A stretch of 64,000 nucleotides of DNA from an uncultured Eisenbergiella sp. (lineage in GTDB: Bacteria; Bacillota; Clostridia; Lachnospirales; Lachnospiraceae). Location of the stretch: assembly GCA_947626995.1 (NCBI GenBank), contig CANQUI010000003.1:1-64000 (forward strand), given 5' to 3'. The number at the start of each line of letters is the position of its first letter. The first letter of the stretch is position 1. This document shows, one piece after another, positions 7,419-15,912 of this stretch. Position numbers and translations under genes: made by a program. Below the pieces are notes generated by a model, which did no database searches, was not told the origin of the DNA, and saw nothing but the letters and a program-made list of their open reading frames with translations.

Positions 7419-8216
7419 ATGAAGCATATTTGGAACAGCTTCCGGCTGGCCTTTTCGATGTATTCCATCTTCCCTGCCCTGCAGGATAAAAGGGACAGAG
7501 ATAAGGAGGATATGAAATATATTCTGATCTTCGTCCCTCTGGTGGGCGTGATCATCGGATTTCTGATCCGGGAGTGGATGGTGTTCAGTCCCTATCTGCT
7601 CAACAACAATTTTCTGGGGTCCGTAGTCTGCGTCATGATGCCGATCTTTTTGTCCGGCGGCGCGTTTCTGGACGGCTTCTTCCGCACCGTGGACGCTCTG
7701 TGTTCCCATCAGCCCAGAGAAGGAAAGCTGGAAATCCTGCGGGATTCCCACAGCGGATATTTCGCGATCCTCATTTGTGTCTGTTATTTTTTCATTATCG
7801 TGGGGTTATGGAGTGAAATGCCGCTTTCCAGCTGGGCGGTACTGGCGCACGGCTTTATTCTTTCCCGGGCGCTGTACGGCCTTTCCATCGTCTGCTTTCC
7901 CCATACCCAGGAAAGCAAGTGTTCCTTTTATGTGGGCACCACCCGGGACCGGTTGCTTGTAGCAGCGTGCATGGTGATTTACATTGCCGTCAGCGTGATT
8001 GGAATGTTCCGGTTAGATCCGCAGGTGGCGGCCTGCTGTCTGGTGGGGGCGCTGCTGGCGTTTCTCTATTATTGTTATGTGGCGTTTCGGCATTTCGGGG
8101 GCATCACCGAGGATATCGCCAGCTTTTTTGTGCAGGTGTGCGAGATCATGATGCCGTTTGTGGTGCTGTTGGCGAATCTGCTGACCAGCATTGATTTTAC
8201 CAGTATCCGATATTGA
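7419..8216 (+). CDS. CobS-like membrane protein, probably catalytically altered
   Basis: A 265-residue polytopic protein that aligns by eye with adenosylcobinamide-GDP ribazoletransferase (CobS), the last enzyme of cobalamin nucleotide-loop assembly. Hallmarks kept: NSFRLAFSMYS at the N-terminus, GGxxLDG, KLEILRDSHSG, and GGIT followed by FFVQVCE. Departures: the usual GGxHxDGxxDTxDG reads GGAFLDGFFRTVDA (F83 for His, R89 for Asp), and the usual GGITGD reads GGITED (E231 for Gly). It stands alone, with no other cob gene in the window. ATG 7419 is preferred to GTG 7410 because AAGAGG (7405-7410) is correctly spaced only for 7419. It may be a pseudoenzyme or have a different substrate. Confidence 0.75.
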   Translation: MKHIWNSFRLAFSMYSIFPALQDKRDRDKEDMKYILIFVPLVGVIIGFLIREWMVFSPYLLNNNFLGSVVCVMMPIFLSGGAFLDGFFRTVDALCSHQPREGKLEILRDSHSGYFAILICVCYFFIIVGLWSEMPLSSWAVLAHGFILSRALYGLSIVCFPHTQESKCSFYVGTTRDRLLVAACMVIYIAVSVIGMFRLDPQVAACCLVGALLAFLYYCYVAFRHFGGITEDIASFFVQVCEIMMPFVVLLANLLTSIDFTSIRY

Positions 8217-8251
8217 AATATCATATCCGCCTGTTTACGGCGATGCAAAAG

Positions 8252-8283
8252 AACCGCTGCAAGGGAATTTGCAGCGGTTTTGT
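8252..8283 (+). terminator. Rho-independent terminator after CobS-like gene
   Basis: AACCGCTGCAA (8252-8262), loop GGGAAT, TTGCAGCGGTT (8269-8279), then TTTGT. Perfect 11-bp stem, so the next gene starts its own transcript. Confidence 0.85.
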
Positions 8284-8341
8284 CTGAGGCGGCGCCGTTT
8301 TTTTCCTGATATAAATTATATAAAGAGAAGGGGGAACATCC

Positions 8342-9532
8342 ATGATCGTACAGAAATACAAAGAGATGCTGGACGCAAAATCGGTAATCCGTACGTTGGC
8401 GGAGACCGCGGCGGTACGGGCGAAGGAGATCGGCAGCCGGAATGTGTTTGATTACAGCCTGGGGAATCCTTCCGTGCCGGCCCCGGCCTGCTTTCAGGAA
8501 GCGCTGCTTTCTCTGGTAAAAAATGAGGATCCCGTGTCTTTGCACGGCTACAGTCCGACGCTGGGGATCCCTTCCGTAAAAAAAGCCATTGCGGATTCCC
8601 TGAATCGACGGTTTGACATGAATTACGAACCGGAACATATTTTCCCTGTTTCGGCCGCCGCCGCCGCGATCGCCCATGCGCTGCGGGCGGTAACGAAGGA
8701 GGGGGATGAGGTGTTGACCTTCGCGCCCTTCTTCCCGGAATATCACCCCTATGTGGACCTGACCGGGGCCGTCTTAAAGGTGGTGCCGCCGGACACGGAA
8801 AAATTCCAGATCCGGTTTGACGCGTTTGAGGAAATGCTTCATGAGAAGACCGCCGCCGTGCTGATCAATACGCCGAACAATCCTTCCGGCGCGGTTTATT
8901 CGGAGGAGACGCTTCAAAGGCTGGCGGAGATTCTCAACAGAAAACAAAAGGAATACGGGCACGATATTTTCCTGATCTCGGATGAGCCGTACCGCGAAAT
9001 TGTTTTTGACGGCAAAACGCAGCCCTATGTGTCCCGTTTTTACGTCAATACCATTTCCTGCTATTCCTTTTCCAAAGCGTTGTCCCTGCCGGGAGAGCGC
9101 ATCGGCTATCTGGCGGTAAATCCCGCCTGCCCGGACGCGGCGCTGATCGTGAATATGTGCGGACAGATTTCCAGAGGGATCGGGCATAACTGCCCCACCT
9201 CGCTGATGCAGCTGGCGGTGGCCAGGGTGCTGGATCAGACGGCGGACTTCAGCATTTATGAGAAAAACCGGGATCTGCTTTATCAGTGCCTGACAGACAT
9301 CGGCTTTGAGGTGAAAAAGCCGGCGGGAACGTTCTACATTTTCCCCAAGGCGCTGGAAGAGGATGCCGTCGCGTTTTGCCAAAAGGCGCTGGCTTATGAT
9401 CTGGTGCTGGTGCCCGCGGATACGTTCGGCTGTCCCGGCTATTTCCGCATGGCGTATTGTATGGATACGGAAAAAGTGGAGCGATCCTTGCCGGTACTGC
9501 GGCGGTTTGCCCGGGAAGTATATGGAAAATGA
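8342..9532 (+). CDS. PLP-dependent class I/II aminotransferase
   Basis: A 396-residue fold-type I aminotransferase. Visible family blocks: YSLGNPSVPAP near the N-terminus, GYSPTLGIPSVKKAIA, the INTPNNPSGAVYS motif with the PLP-ring Asn, SDEPYREIVFDG, and the Schiff-base Lys in CYSFSKALSLPGERIGY. It resembles the AspC/AlaT-like group, but the substrate cannot be assigned. An AAGGGGG site lies about 8 bases before ATG 8342. The downstream patatin gene begins only about 25 bases later, so the two are likely one transcript. Confidence 0.85.
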   Translation: MIVQKYKEMLDAKSVIRTLAETAAVRAKEIGSRNVFDYSLGNPSVPAPACFQEALLSLVKNEDPVSLHGYSPTLGIPSVKKAIADSLNRRFDMNYEPEHIFPVSAAAAAIAHALRAVTKEGDEVLTFAPFFPEYHPYVDLTGAVLKVVPPDTEKFQIRFDAFEEMLHEKTAAVLINTPNNPSGAVYSEETLQRLAEILNRKQKEYGHDIFLISDEPYREIVFDGKTQPYVSRFYVNTISCYSFSKALSLPGERIGYLAVNPACPDAALIVNMCGQISRGIGHNCPTSLMQLAVARVLDQTADFSIYEKNRDLLYQCLTDIGFEVKKPAGTFYIFPKALEEDAVAFCQKALAYDLVLVPADTFGCPGYFRMAYCMDTEKVERSLPVLRRFAREVYGK

Positions 9533-9557
9533 TTTTTTTAAAGGGTGGGGGCATAAA

Positions 9558-10463
9558 ATGGAAAAGGAGCTTGATGCCCCATCGCGGAAACGCTCCGGAA
9601 TGGAGAAAAAAATGTTATATCAGGCGGGACTGGTGCTGGAAGGCGGCGGGATGAAAGGCGTGTACACTTCCGGCGTTCTGGATTTTTTCATGGATAAGGG
9701 CATTTCCTTTGCCAAAAACTACGGGGTTTCCGCGGGAGCCTGTACGCTGTGCAGTTATCTGTCAGGACAGCGGGGACGGGGCTACGCGGTGACGGTGGAT
9801 TATCTGGAGGACAAAAATTATTGCAGTCTTTACAGTCTTTTGACCACCGGGGATCTGTTCAACGTAAAGACCTGTTATCATAAGATCCCGGAGGAGTTAA
9901 ACCCCTATGATTTTGACGCCTTTCATCGAAATCCGGCAAAGGGCTACGCCGTGGTGACCAATATCCAAACCGGGCTTGCGGAATATATGCCCCTGCGGGA
10001 TATGCGTAAGGATATTGTGGCGGTGCAGGCCTCCGCTTCTCTGCCTCTCGTATCCAGAAACGTGCAGATCGGGGACGGCCTGTATCTGGACGGCGGGCTG
10101 GCCGATTCCATTCCGCTGTTACATTCCGTGGCGGACGGGAACAAAAAGAATGTGGTGGTTATGACGAAGGAAGAAGGCTACCGGAGAAAGCCGTCTGCAC
10201 ATCTGGGGCTGATTAAGCTTCGCTACGCCCGGTATCCGAAGGTTTATGAGCTGATGAAGAACCGCCATATCGAATATAACCGGACGCTGGATTATCTGTA
10301 CGCGCAGGTAAAAAACGGGACCGCTTTTCTGATTCAGCCCCGGCATAAGAGCGATGTGGGACGGATCGAAAAGAATAAAAACAAGCTGCGGGCGCTTTAT
10401 GAAGAAGGATATGAAGAAGCGGCCGCCTGCTATGACGCCATGCTTGCGTATCTGGAAAAATAA
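9558..10463 (+). CDS. Patatin-like phospholipase
   Basis: A 301-residue protein of the bacterial patatin family (YjjU/RssA-like), predicted Ser-Asp dyad acyl hydrolases acting on membrane lipids. The oxyanion-hole GGGMKG (residues 29-34), nucleophile elbow G56-V-S58-A-G60 and catalytic DGG (Asp178) are intact. ATG 9558 is chosen because GGTGGGGG (9544-9551) stands at good distance; an upstream in-frame ATG at 9522 overlaps the aminotransferase gene, and ATG 9600 lacks a site. Substrate unknown. Confidence 0.85.
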   Translation: MEKELDAPSRKRSGMEKKMLYQAGLVLEGGGMKGVYTSGVLDFFMDKGISFAKNYGVSAGACTLCSYLSGQRGRGYAVTVDYLEDKNYCSLYSLLTTGDLFNVKTCYHKIPEELNPYDFDAFHRNPAKGYAVVTNIQTGLAEYMPLRDMRKDIVAVQASASLPLVSRNVQIGDGLYLDGGLADSIPLLHSVADGNKKNVVVMTKEEGYRRKPSAHLGLIKLRYARYPKVYELMKNRHIEYNRTLDYLYAQVKNGTAFLIQPRHKSDVGRIEKNKNKLRALYEEGYEEAAACYDAMLAYLEK

Positions 10464-10480
10464 CAGAAGGAGCGGATCAG

Positions 10481-11317
10481 ATGGAAACAGTGGTGGAGAT
10501 ATTAAAGGCGGTGCTTTTCGGAATCGTGGAAGGCATTACGGAATGGCTTCCCATCAGCAGCACCGGTCATATGATTCTGTTGAATGAATTCGTGCACATG
10601 AACGTTTCCACAGAATTTTGGGATATGTTTCTTGTGGTAATTCAGCTGGGCGCCATTCTGGCGGTGGTCGTGCTTTACTGGAACAAAATCTTTCCGTTTG
10701 ATCTTTCCCCCGGCGCAAAGACGGTGATCCGCAAGGACATTTTCCTGCTTTGGGGGAAGATCCTGGTTGCCTGTGTCCCGGCGGCGGTGGTAGGAATTTT
10801 GTTTGACGAGGTGCTGGAAAAATATCTGTATCGTCCGGTGACGGTGGCCGTCATGCTGATTTTATTCGGCGTCGGCTTTCTGGTGATCGAGTATTTCAAC
10901 CGGGGAAAGAAAGCCCGGGTGCGCAGCCTGAAAAAGCTGAGCTTTGGGGACGCGCTGCTCATCGGGCTGTTTCAGCTTATTGCGGCAATTTTTCCCGGCA
11001 CGTCCCGATCCGGGGCCACCATTCTGGGCGGGCTGATGATCGGCGTATCCCGGACGACGGCCGCGGAATTCACCTTCTTTCTGGCGATCCCGGTGATGCT
11101 GGGGGCCAGTCTGCTGAAAATCCTGCGCTTCGGGTTTTCCTTTACAGGACAGGAGACGGCAATCCTGTTTGTGGGGATGCTGGTAGCCTTCCTCGTCTCC
11201 CTGGGAGTCATCCGGTTTTTAATGGGCTATATTAAAAAGCACGATTTTAAAGTATTCGGCTGGTATCGCATTGTCCTCGGCCTGCTGGTGCTTCTGTATT
11301 TCTTTGTGCTTCGATAG
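10481..11317 (+). CDS. uppP: Undecaprenyl-diphosphatase UppP (BacA)
   Basis: A 278-residue polytopic enzyme that dephosphorylates undecaprenyl diphosphate to recycle the lipid carrier of wall and glycan synthesis; it also gives bacitracin tolerance in many bacteria. Both active-site motifs are present: GIVEGITEWLPISSTGH near residues 14-30 and PGTSRSGATI about residue 173. Length matches the family. It is 17 bases after the patatin gene with AAGGAG before the start, so it is probably the third gene of that transcript. Confidence 0.95.
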   Translation: METVVEILKAVLFGIVEGITEWLPISSTGHMILLNEFVHMNVSTEFWDMFLVVIQLGAILAVVVLYWNKIFPFDLSPGAKTVIRKDIFLLWGKILVACVPAAVVGILFDEVLEKYLYRPVTVAVMLILFGVGFLVIEYFNRGKKARVRSLKKLSFGDALLIGLFQLIAAIFPGTSRSGATILGGLMIGVSRTTAAEFTFFLAIPVMLGASLLKILRFGFSFTGQETAILFVGMLVAFLVSLGVIRFLMGYIKKHDFKVFGWYRIVLGLLVLLYFFVLR

Positions 11318-11387
11318 AAGAGGCCGTTTGTTGTGCGTAAAAGATGCGGAGAATGTAGGGAATTTGCACTAAAATTGGCTAAAATAG

Positions 11388-11416
11388 TTGACAAATCGGA
11401 TCGTTGGGGGTAAACT
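11388..11416 (+). promoter_or_regulatory. sigma-A promoter of DUF6465 gene
   Basis: TTGACA (11388-11393), 17-base spacer, TAAACT (11411-11416). A consensus -35 and good -10, about 80 bases before the start codon. Confidence 0.75.
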
Positions 11417-11497
11417 GTGACAGAATTCAGGTGACGACTAGACAGGAAGCAGGACAGCTTGAAGAATAGATACCTGGGTGTAAAGGAGGAAAAAATT

Positions 11498-11920
11498 ATG
11501 GAAAAGAAAGTGACCAAAAAGGTAGCGAAGGTCGCTGCCAAAGCACCCGCAGCGGAAGAGCCCAAGAAGGAGACCGCAGTGCAGGCCCCTGTAAAGGCGG
11601 CAGCCGCCAAGCCCACAGCAGTGAGAAAAGCGGCCGCAAAGGAGACCGCAGCGGAGAAGAAAGCGCCGGCCAAGGCGTCTGCTGCAGAAAAGAAAACGAC
11701 CCGGAAAACCACAAAAGCGGTAACCTCCACGGTTTCGGTACAGTTTGCCGGCAAGGATTATTCTCAGGAGGCTCTGGTACAGATCGCCAAGGACGTATGG
11801 CAGTATGATCTTGGAAAAGCGCCGGAAGACTTCAAGGCAGTGGAACTGTTTGTAAAGCCGGAAGAAAGCCGCGTTTATTACATTATTAACGGAAATGAAA
11901 TGGGAAGCTTCCTGATCTGA
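11498..11920 (+). CDS. DUF6465 protein with histone-H1-like Lys/Ala-rich tail
   Basis: A 140-residue protein in two parts. Residues 1 to about 75 are almost entirely Lys, Ala, Glu, Thr and Pro in repeats of KKAxAK type, like histone-H1-like bacterial proteins. Residues from about 78 to the end (VSVQFAGKDYS ... VYYIINGNEMGSFLI) form the compact DUF6465 domain seen in Lachnospiraceae. The tail suggests binding to nucleic acid or another polyanion; the function is not established. Excellent AAAGGAGG site before ATG 11498 and a near-consensus promoter point to strong expression. Confidence 0.75.
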   Translation: MEKKVTKKVAKVAAKAPAAEEPKKETAVQAPVKAAAAKPTAVRKAAAKETAAEKKAPAKASAAEKKTTRKTTKAVTSTVSVQFAGKDYSQEALVQIAKDVWQYDLGKAPEDFKAVELFVKPEESRVYYIINGNEMGSFLI

Positions 11921-11950
11921 TCGGATCGGACAGCGGCATTTCAATTCAGC

Positions 11951-12012
11951 CGGGGTTTTTCTCCCCGACCGACATGCATGTCAAAACATGGCGCTGCGGT
12001 CATGCGCAGCGC
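11951..12012. repeat. run of three hairpins in the DUF6465-hrcA gap
   Basis: CGGGG/CCCCG (11951-11955 with 11963-11967), the perfect palindrome GACATGCATGTC (11971-11982) and GCGCTGCG/CGCAGCGC (11991-11998 with 12005-12012) follow one another. With the terminator just after, almost the whole 100-base stretch is foldable. Confidence 0.55.
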
Positions 12013-12019
12013 ATCTTAC

Positions 12020-12054
12020 GGGCCGGATTTGATCCGGCCCTCTTTATATTTTTT
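12020..12054 (+). terminator. Rho-independent terminator before hrcA
   Basis: GGGCCGGAT (12020-12028), loop TTG, ATCCGGCCC (12032-12040), then TCTTTATATTTTTT. Isolates the heat-shock operon from the DUF6465 gene. Confidence 0.9.
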
Positions 12055-12090
12055 TCACATATTCTTCATAAGTATTTTGGGAAAAAGTTG

Positions 12091-12119
12091 TTGACAATAG
12101 AAAGGGATAGTGGTATCTT
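12091..12119 (+). promoter_or_regulatory. sigma-A promoter of the hrcA operon
   Basis: TTGACA (12091-12096), 17-base spacer, TATCTT (12114-12119). The CIRCE operator begins 15 bases further on, so bound HrcA would block initiation. Confidence 0.85.
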
Positions 12120-12134
12120 AAGCATCAGAGGGTA

Positions 12135-12161
12135 TTAGCACTCGATGGCGATGAGTGCTAA
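12135..12161. promoter_or_regulatory. CIRCE operator (HrcA binding site)
   Basis: TTAGCACTC (12135-12143), 9-base spacer, GAGTGCTAA (12153-12161): a perfect match to the CIRCE inverted repeat bound by the heat-shock repressor HrcA. It lies between the promoter and hrcA, so the operon should be autoregulated and induced by heat shock. Confidence 0.97.
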
Positions 12162-12182
12162 TAAAGAAAGCGGGGAAGGAAG

Positions 12183-13211
12183 ATGGAACTGGATGAAAGA
12201 AAACAGAAGATTCTGCAGGCTGTCATCCGAAACTATCTGGAGACCGGCGAGCCGGTAGGCAGCAGGACGATATCCAAGGATACCGACCTGAATCTGAGTT
12301 CCGCTACCATCCGCAATGAGATGTCCGATCTGGAGGAAATGGGCTATATCGTACAGCCCCATACCTCGGCAGGACGGATCCCTTCTGATAAAGGTTACCG
12401 GTTTTACGTGGATACGATGTTGGAGAAAAAGGAGCGGGAGGTCGAAGAGCTCAAAGGTCTCATCAGCCAGAAGGATGAGAAGATGGATACCCTGCTCAAG
12501 CGGGTGGCCAAGGTTCTGGCCGCCAACACCAATTACGCGGCGATGGTAACGACGCCCCAGAATCGGGTCAATAAGCTGAAATTCATCCAGCTTTCCCGGG
12601 TGGATGCCAATCAGATCCTGGCCGTCATTGTGGTGGAAGGAAATGTGATCAAAAATTCGATCCTGAACGTGGATGAGATTCTGGATGATGAAACGCTTTT
12701 GAAACTGAACATCCTTTTGAACACCCATTTGAACGGGCTGTGTATCGACGAGATCAATCTTGCCATGATCGCCGAATTAAAGAGGCAGGCGGGGATCCAC
12801 AGCGCCATTGTCAGCGAGGTGATCGACGCGGTAGCGGAGGCGATCCGTTCCGATGAGGATTTAAAGATCTACACCAGCGGCACGCGGAATATTTTAAGAT
12901 ATCCGGAGCTGACGGACAACCGGGAAAAGGCCAGCGAGCTGATCAATCTTTTTGAAGAAGAGCAGGCGCTCAACGAGCTGGTACAGGAAACGCTGGCGGA
13001 TGAAAACGGAACGGGCATCCAGGTTTATATCGGAAACGAGACGCCGGTGCAGTCCATGAAGGATTGCAGCGTAGTCACGGCGACTTACGAGCTGGGCGAA
13101 GGGATGCGCGGAACCATCGGGATCATCGGCCCAAAGCGAATGGACTATGACAAGGTCATCGGCACATTGAAAACGTTGATGAATCAGTTGGATACCATTT
13201 ATAAAAAATAG
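12183..13211 (+). CDS. hrcA: Heat-inducible transcription repressor HrcA
   Basis: A 342-residue repressor of class I heat-shock genes. It has an N-terminal winged helix-turn-helix (about residues 1-75, with the conserved blocks ETGEPVGSRTIS and LSSATIRNEMSDLEE), then the GAF-like and dimerisation regions ending with RGTIGIIGPKRMDYDKVI. It binds the CIRCE site 22 bases upstream. Full normal length. First gene of hrcA-grpE-dnaK-dnaJ. Confidence 0.97.
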   Translation: MELDERKQKILQAVIRNYLETGEPVGSRTISKDTDLNLSSATIRNEMSDLEEMGYIVQPHTSAGRIPSDKGYRFYVDTMLEKKEREVEELKGLISQKDEKMDTLLKRVAKVLAANTNYAAMVTTPQNRVNKLKFIQLSRVDANQILAVIVVEGNVIKNSILNVDEILDDETLLKLNILLNTHLNGLCIDEINLAMIAELKRQAGIHSAIVSEVIDAVAEAIRSDEDLKIYTSGTRNILRYPELTDNREKASELINLFEEEQALNELVQETLADENGTGIQVYIGNETPVQSMKDCSVVTATYELGEGMRGTIGIIGPKRMDYDKVIGTLKTLMNQLDTIYKK

Positions 13212-13246
13212 ACGCATACGCGGTCTGACAGGAGAGGATGACGGAT

Positions 13247-13882
13247 ATGGCAGAGGAGAGAAAGCAGGAAGAGCTGGAACAGGAACCGGAAACGGTTCTG
13301 GAGCAGCAGGAGCCGGATGCGGCCGCAGAACCGGAGAAGGATCAGGAGACGCCGGAAGCGCCTTCGGAAGAAAAGCCCGAAGAGGCGGAGGAAGAAGGCA
13401 AGGACAAAAAGACCATTTTTTCCCGCAAAAAGGATAAAAAAGAAGAGGCTTTAAAGAACCAGATAGAAGAACTGCAGGATAAGCTGATGCGGCGCATGGC
13501 GGAGTTTGAAAATTTCCGCAAGCGTACCGATAAGGAAAAAACGGCCATGTACGAGGTAGGCGCCAGAAGCGTCATCGAAAAGATCCTTCCGGTGGTGGAC
13601 AATTTTGAAAGAGGTCTGGCCATGGTGCCGGAGGAGAACCGGGAGGAACCCTTTGTAGACGGGATGAATAAGATTTACCGGCAGCTTATGGCGGAGCTTA
13701 CCAATCTGGGCGTAAAGCCCATTGAGGCGGTGGGGCAGGAATTTAATCCCGAACTGCACAACGCGGTGATGCAGGTGGAGAACGAGGAACTGGAATCCGG
13801 GACGGTGGCGCAGGAATTGCAGAAAGGGTATCTGTACAAAGACACCGTGGTGCGTCACAGCATGGTGGCCGTGGTACAGTAG
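13247..13882 (+). CDS. grpE: Nucleotide exchange factor GrpE
   Basis: A 211-residue protein that releases ADP from DnaK. Residues 1 to about 65 are an acidic Glu-rich tail, followed by the long paired helix and the head domain with the conserved NFERGLAM, GVKPIEAVGQEFNPELHNAV and QKGYLYKDTVVRHSMVAV segments. ATG 13247 fits GGAGAGG (13231-13237) at 9 bases; ATG 13238 would leave almost no spacing. The unusually acidic tail is longer than in many homologs. Confidence 0.95.
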   Translation: MAEERKQEELEQEPETVLEQQEPDAAAEPEKDQETPEAPSEEKPEEAEEEGKDKKTIFSRKKDKKEEALKNQIEELQDKLMRRMAEFENFRKRTDKEKTAMYEVGARSVIEKILPVVDNFERGLAMVPEENREEPFVDGMNKIYRQLMAELTNLGVKPIEAVGQEFNPELHNAVMQVENEELESGTVAQELQKGYLYKDTVVRHSMVAVVQ

Positions 13883-13957
13883 CCGCCGCAGAGCCGTAAA
13901 ACAACAAGAAAGACAACAACGAAAATTCAGATAGCAAAAGGGTAGGAGGAGAAAAAA

Positions 13958-15835
13958 ATGAGCAAAATTATTGGGATCGACCTTGGTACGACAAACAGTT
14001 GTGTGGCGGTAATGGAGGGCGGAAAGCCCACCGTGATCGCGAACGCGGAAGGAGCCAGGACAACGCCTTCCGTAGTGGCTTTTTCCAAAAACGGAGAGCG
14101 TCTGATCGGGGAACCGGCAAAGCGTCAGGCGGTGACAAATGCGGAGAAGACCATTTCTTCCATTAAGAGACACATGGGAACCGATTATAAGGTGGACATT
14201 GACGGCAAGAAATATTCGCCGCAGGAAATTTCCGCCATGATCCTGCAGAAGCTGAAAGCGGATGCGGAGAATTATCTGGGAGAAAAGGTAACGGAAGCGG
14301 TCATCACCGTCCCCGCGTATTTTAACGACGCTCAGCGGCAGGCCACCAAAGACGCGGGCAAGATCGCGGGCCTGGATGTAAAGCGGATCATCAATGAGCC
14401 CACGGCGGCGGCGCTGGCCTATGGACTGGATAATGAAAAAGAACAGAAGATTATGGTGTACGACCTGGGCGGCGGTACGTTCGACGTTTCCATCATTGAG
14501 ATCGGGGACGGCGTCATAGAGGTTCTGGCAACCAACGGCGATACGCATCTGGGCGGCGACGACTTTGATAATAAGGTCATCAACTGGATGGTTTCCGAGT
14601 TCCGGGCGCAGCAGGGCGTGGATCTTTCCAATGATAAGATGGCGATGCAGAGGCTGAAGGAGGCGGCGGAAAAGGCGAAGAAGGAGCTTTCCTCCGCGAC
14701 GACTACCAATATCAACCTGCCTTTCATCAGCATGAACGCCAACGGCCCGCTGCATTTTGATATGAATCTGAGCCGGGCGAAATTTGACGAGCTGACCAGC
14801 GATCTGGTGGAGAAAACGGCGATTCCGGTACAAAACGCGTTAAAGGATGCGGGCGTTACCGCTTCCGAACTGGGCAAGGTGCTGCTGGTAGGCGGTTCCA
14901 CCCGGATTCCGGCGGTGCAGGATAAAGTGAAGCAGCTGACCGGACATGAGCCGAGCAAGACCTTAAATCCGGACGAGTGCGTAGCGCTGGGCGCTTCCGT
15001 GCAGGGCGGCAAGCTGGCGGGCGACGCCGGCGCAGGCGATATTCTTCTGCTGGACGTTACGCCGCTGTCTCTGTCCATTGAGACCATGGGCGGGATCGCG
15101 ACCCGGCTGATCGAAAGGAATACCACCATTCCCACCAAGAAGAGCCAGGTGTTCTCCACTGCGGCGGACAATCAGACGGCGGTGGACATCAACGTGCTGC
15201 AGGGCGAGAGACAGTTCGCAAGGGACAACAAGTCTCTGGGCCAGTTCCGGCTGGATGGGATTCCGCCCGCCATGCGCGGTGTGCCGCAGATCGAGGTTAC
15301 CTTCGATATTGACGCCAACGGCATTGTAAACGTATCCGCGAAGGATCTGGGCACCGGCAAGGAGCAGCATATCACCATTACCGCAGGCTCCAATATGTCC
15401 GATGCGGAGATCGACAAGGCGGTGCGCGAGGCGGCTGAGTTTGAGGCGCAGGATAAGAAGAAGAAGGAAGCCATTGATACGAGAAACGAAGCGGATTCCT
15501 TCGTGTTCCAGACGGAGAAGGCCTTAAAGGATGTGGGCGATAAGATTGACGCCGGCGCCAAGGCCAACGTGGAGTCCGATTTAAACGCGCTGAAGTCTCT
15601 GCTGGATTCCACAAAGGATCAGGAGCTTTCCGACAGCCAGGTGGCGGATATCAAGGCGGCGCAGGAGAAGCTGATGCAGTCCGCACAGGCGCTGTTTGCC
15701 AAGGTATACGAGCAGGCGCAGGGCGCGGCGAACCAGGCAGGTCAGGCGGGCCCCGATATGGGAGGCGCGGCAAATACAAACGCCGGCGGCAACCCCAATG
15801 ACGATATTATTGACGGAGACTTCCGTGAGGTATAA
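13958..15835 (+). CDS. dnaK: Molecular chaperone DnaK (Hsp70)
   Basis: A 625-residue ATP-dependent chaperone. The actin-like ATPase domain has the phosphate-1 motif [16 protein letters not shown] at the N-terminus, [12 protein letters not shown] and [10 protein letters not shown]; the substrate-binding domain and helical lid follow, with the usual Gly/Ala/Gln-rich end and an acidic C-terminus (DDIIDGDF). A strong GGAGGAG site precedes the ATG. Controlled by CIRCE through the operon promoter. Confidence 0.98.
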   Translation: MSKIIGIDLGTTNSCVAVMEGGKPTVIANAEGARTTPSVVAFSKNGERLIGEPAKRQAVTNAEKTISSIKRHMGTDYKVDIDGKKYSPQEISAMILQKLKADAENYLGEKVTEAVITVPAYFNDAQRQATKDAGKIAGLDVKRIINEPTAAALAYGLDNEKEQKIMVYDLGGGTFDVSIIEIGDGVIEVLATNGDTHLGGDDFDNKVINWMVSEFRAQQGVDLSNDKMAMQRLKEAAEKAKKELSSATTTNINLPFISMNANGPLHFDMNLSRAKFDELTSDLVEKTAIPVQNALKDAGVTASELGKVLLVGGSTRIPAVQDKVKQLTGHEPSKTLNPDECVALGASVQGGKLAGDAGAGDILLLDVTPLSLSIETMGGIATRLIERNTTIPTKKSQVFSTAADNQTAVDINVLQGERQFARDNKSLGQFRLDGIPPAMRGVPQIEVTFDIDANGIVNVSAKDLGTGKEQHITITAGSNMSDAEIDKAVREAAEFEAQDKKKKEAIDTRNEADSFVFQTEKALKDVGDKIDAGAKANVESDLNALKSLLDSTKDQELSDSQVADIKAAQEKLMQSAQALFAKVYEQAQGAANQAGQAGPDMGGAANTNAGGNPNDDIIDGDFREV

Positions 15836-15858
15836 AATAAGTGAAGCGCGGCGATGCA

Positions 15859-15882
15859 GGGGGGCCAAGAAATTGGCCCCCA
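15859..15882. repeat. GAAA-capped hairpin between dnaK and dnaJ
   Basis: GGGGGCCAA (15860-15868), loop GAAA, TTGGCCCCC (15873-15881): a perfect 9-bp stem with a GNRA tetraloop and no T-tract. It is better read as an mRNA processing or stability element, setting dnaK and dnaJ levels apart, than as a terminator. Confidence 0.7.
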
Positions 15883-15912
15883 GTCGTGCGCAAAGCTTAA
15901 AGGAGTGAAACG

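Noticed and set aside
7419..8216. Assignment as a functional CobS in a B12 pathway
   Set aside because: Motif residues are replaced and no cob gene is nearby, so only CobS-like is supported.
13451..14833. 460-codon open frame on the - strand across grpE and dnaK
   Set aside because: Entirely antisense to two certain genes; Arg/His-rich composition typical of shadow frames; no ribosome-binding site or family match.
15839..15912. Hairpin after dnaK as a Rho-independent terminator
   Set aside because: No T-tract follows the stem, and dnaJ lies directly downstream in the same operon.
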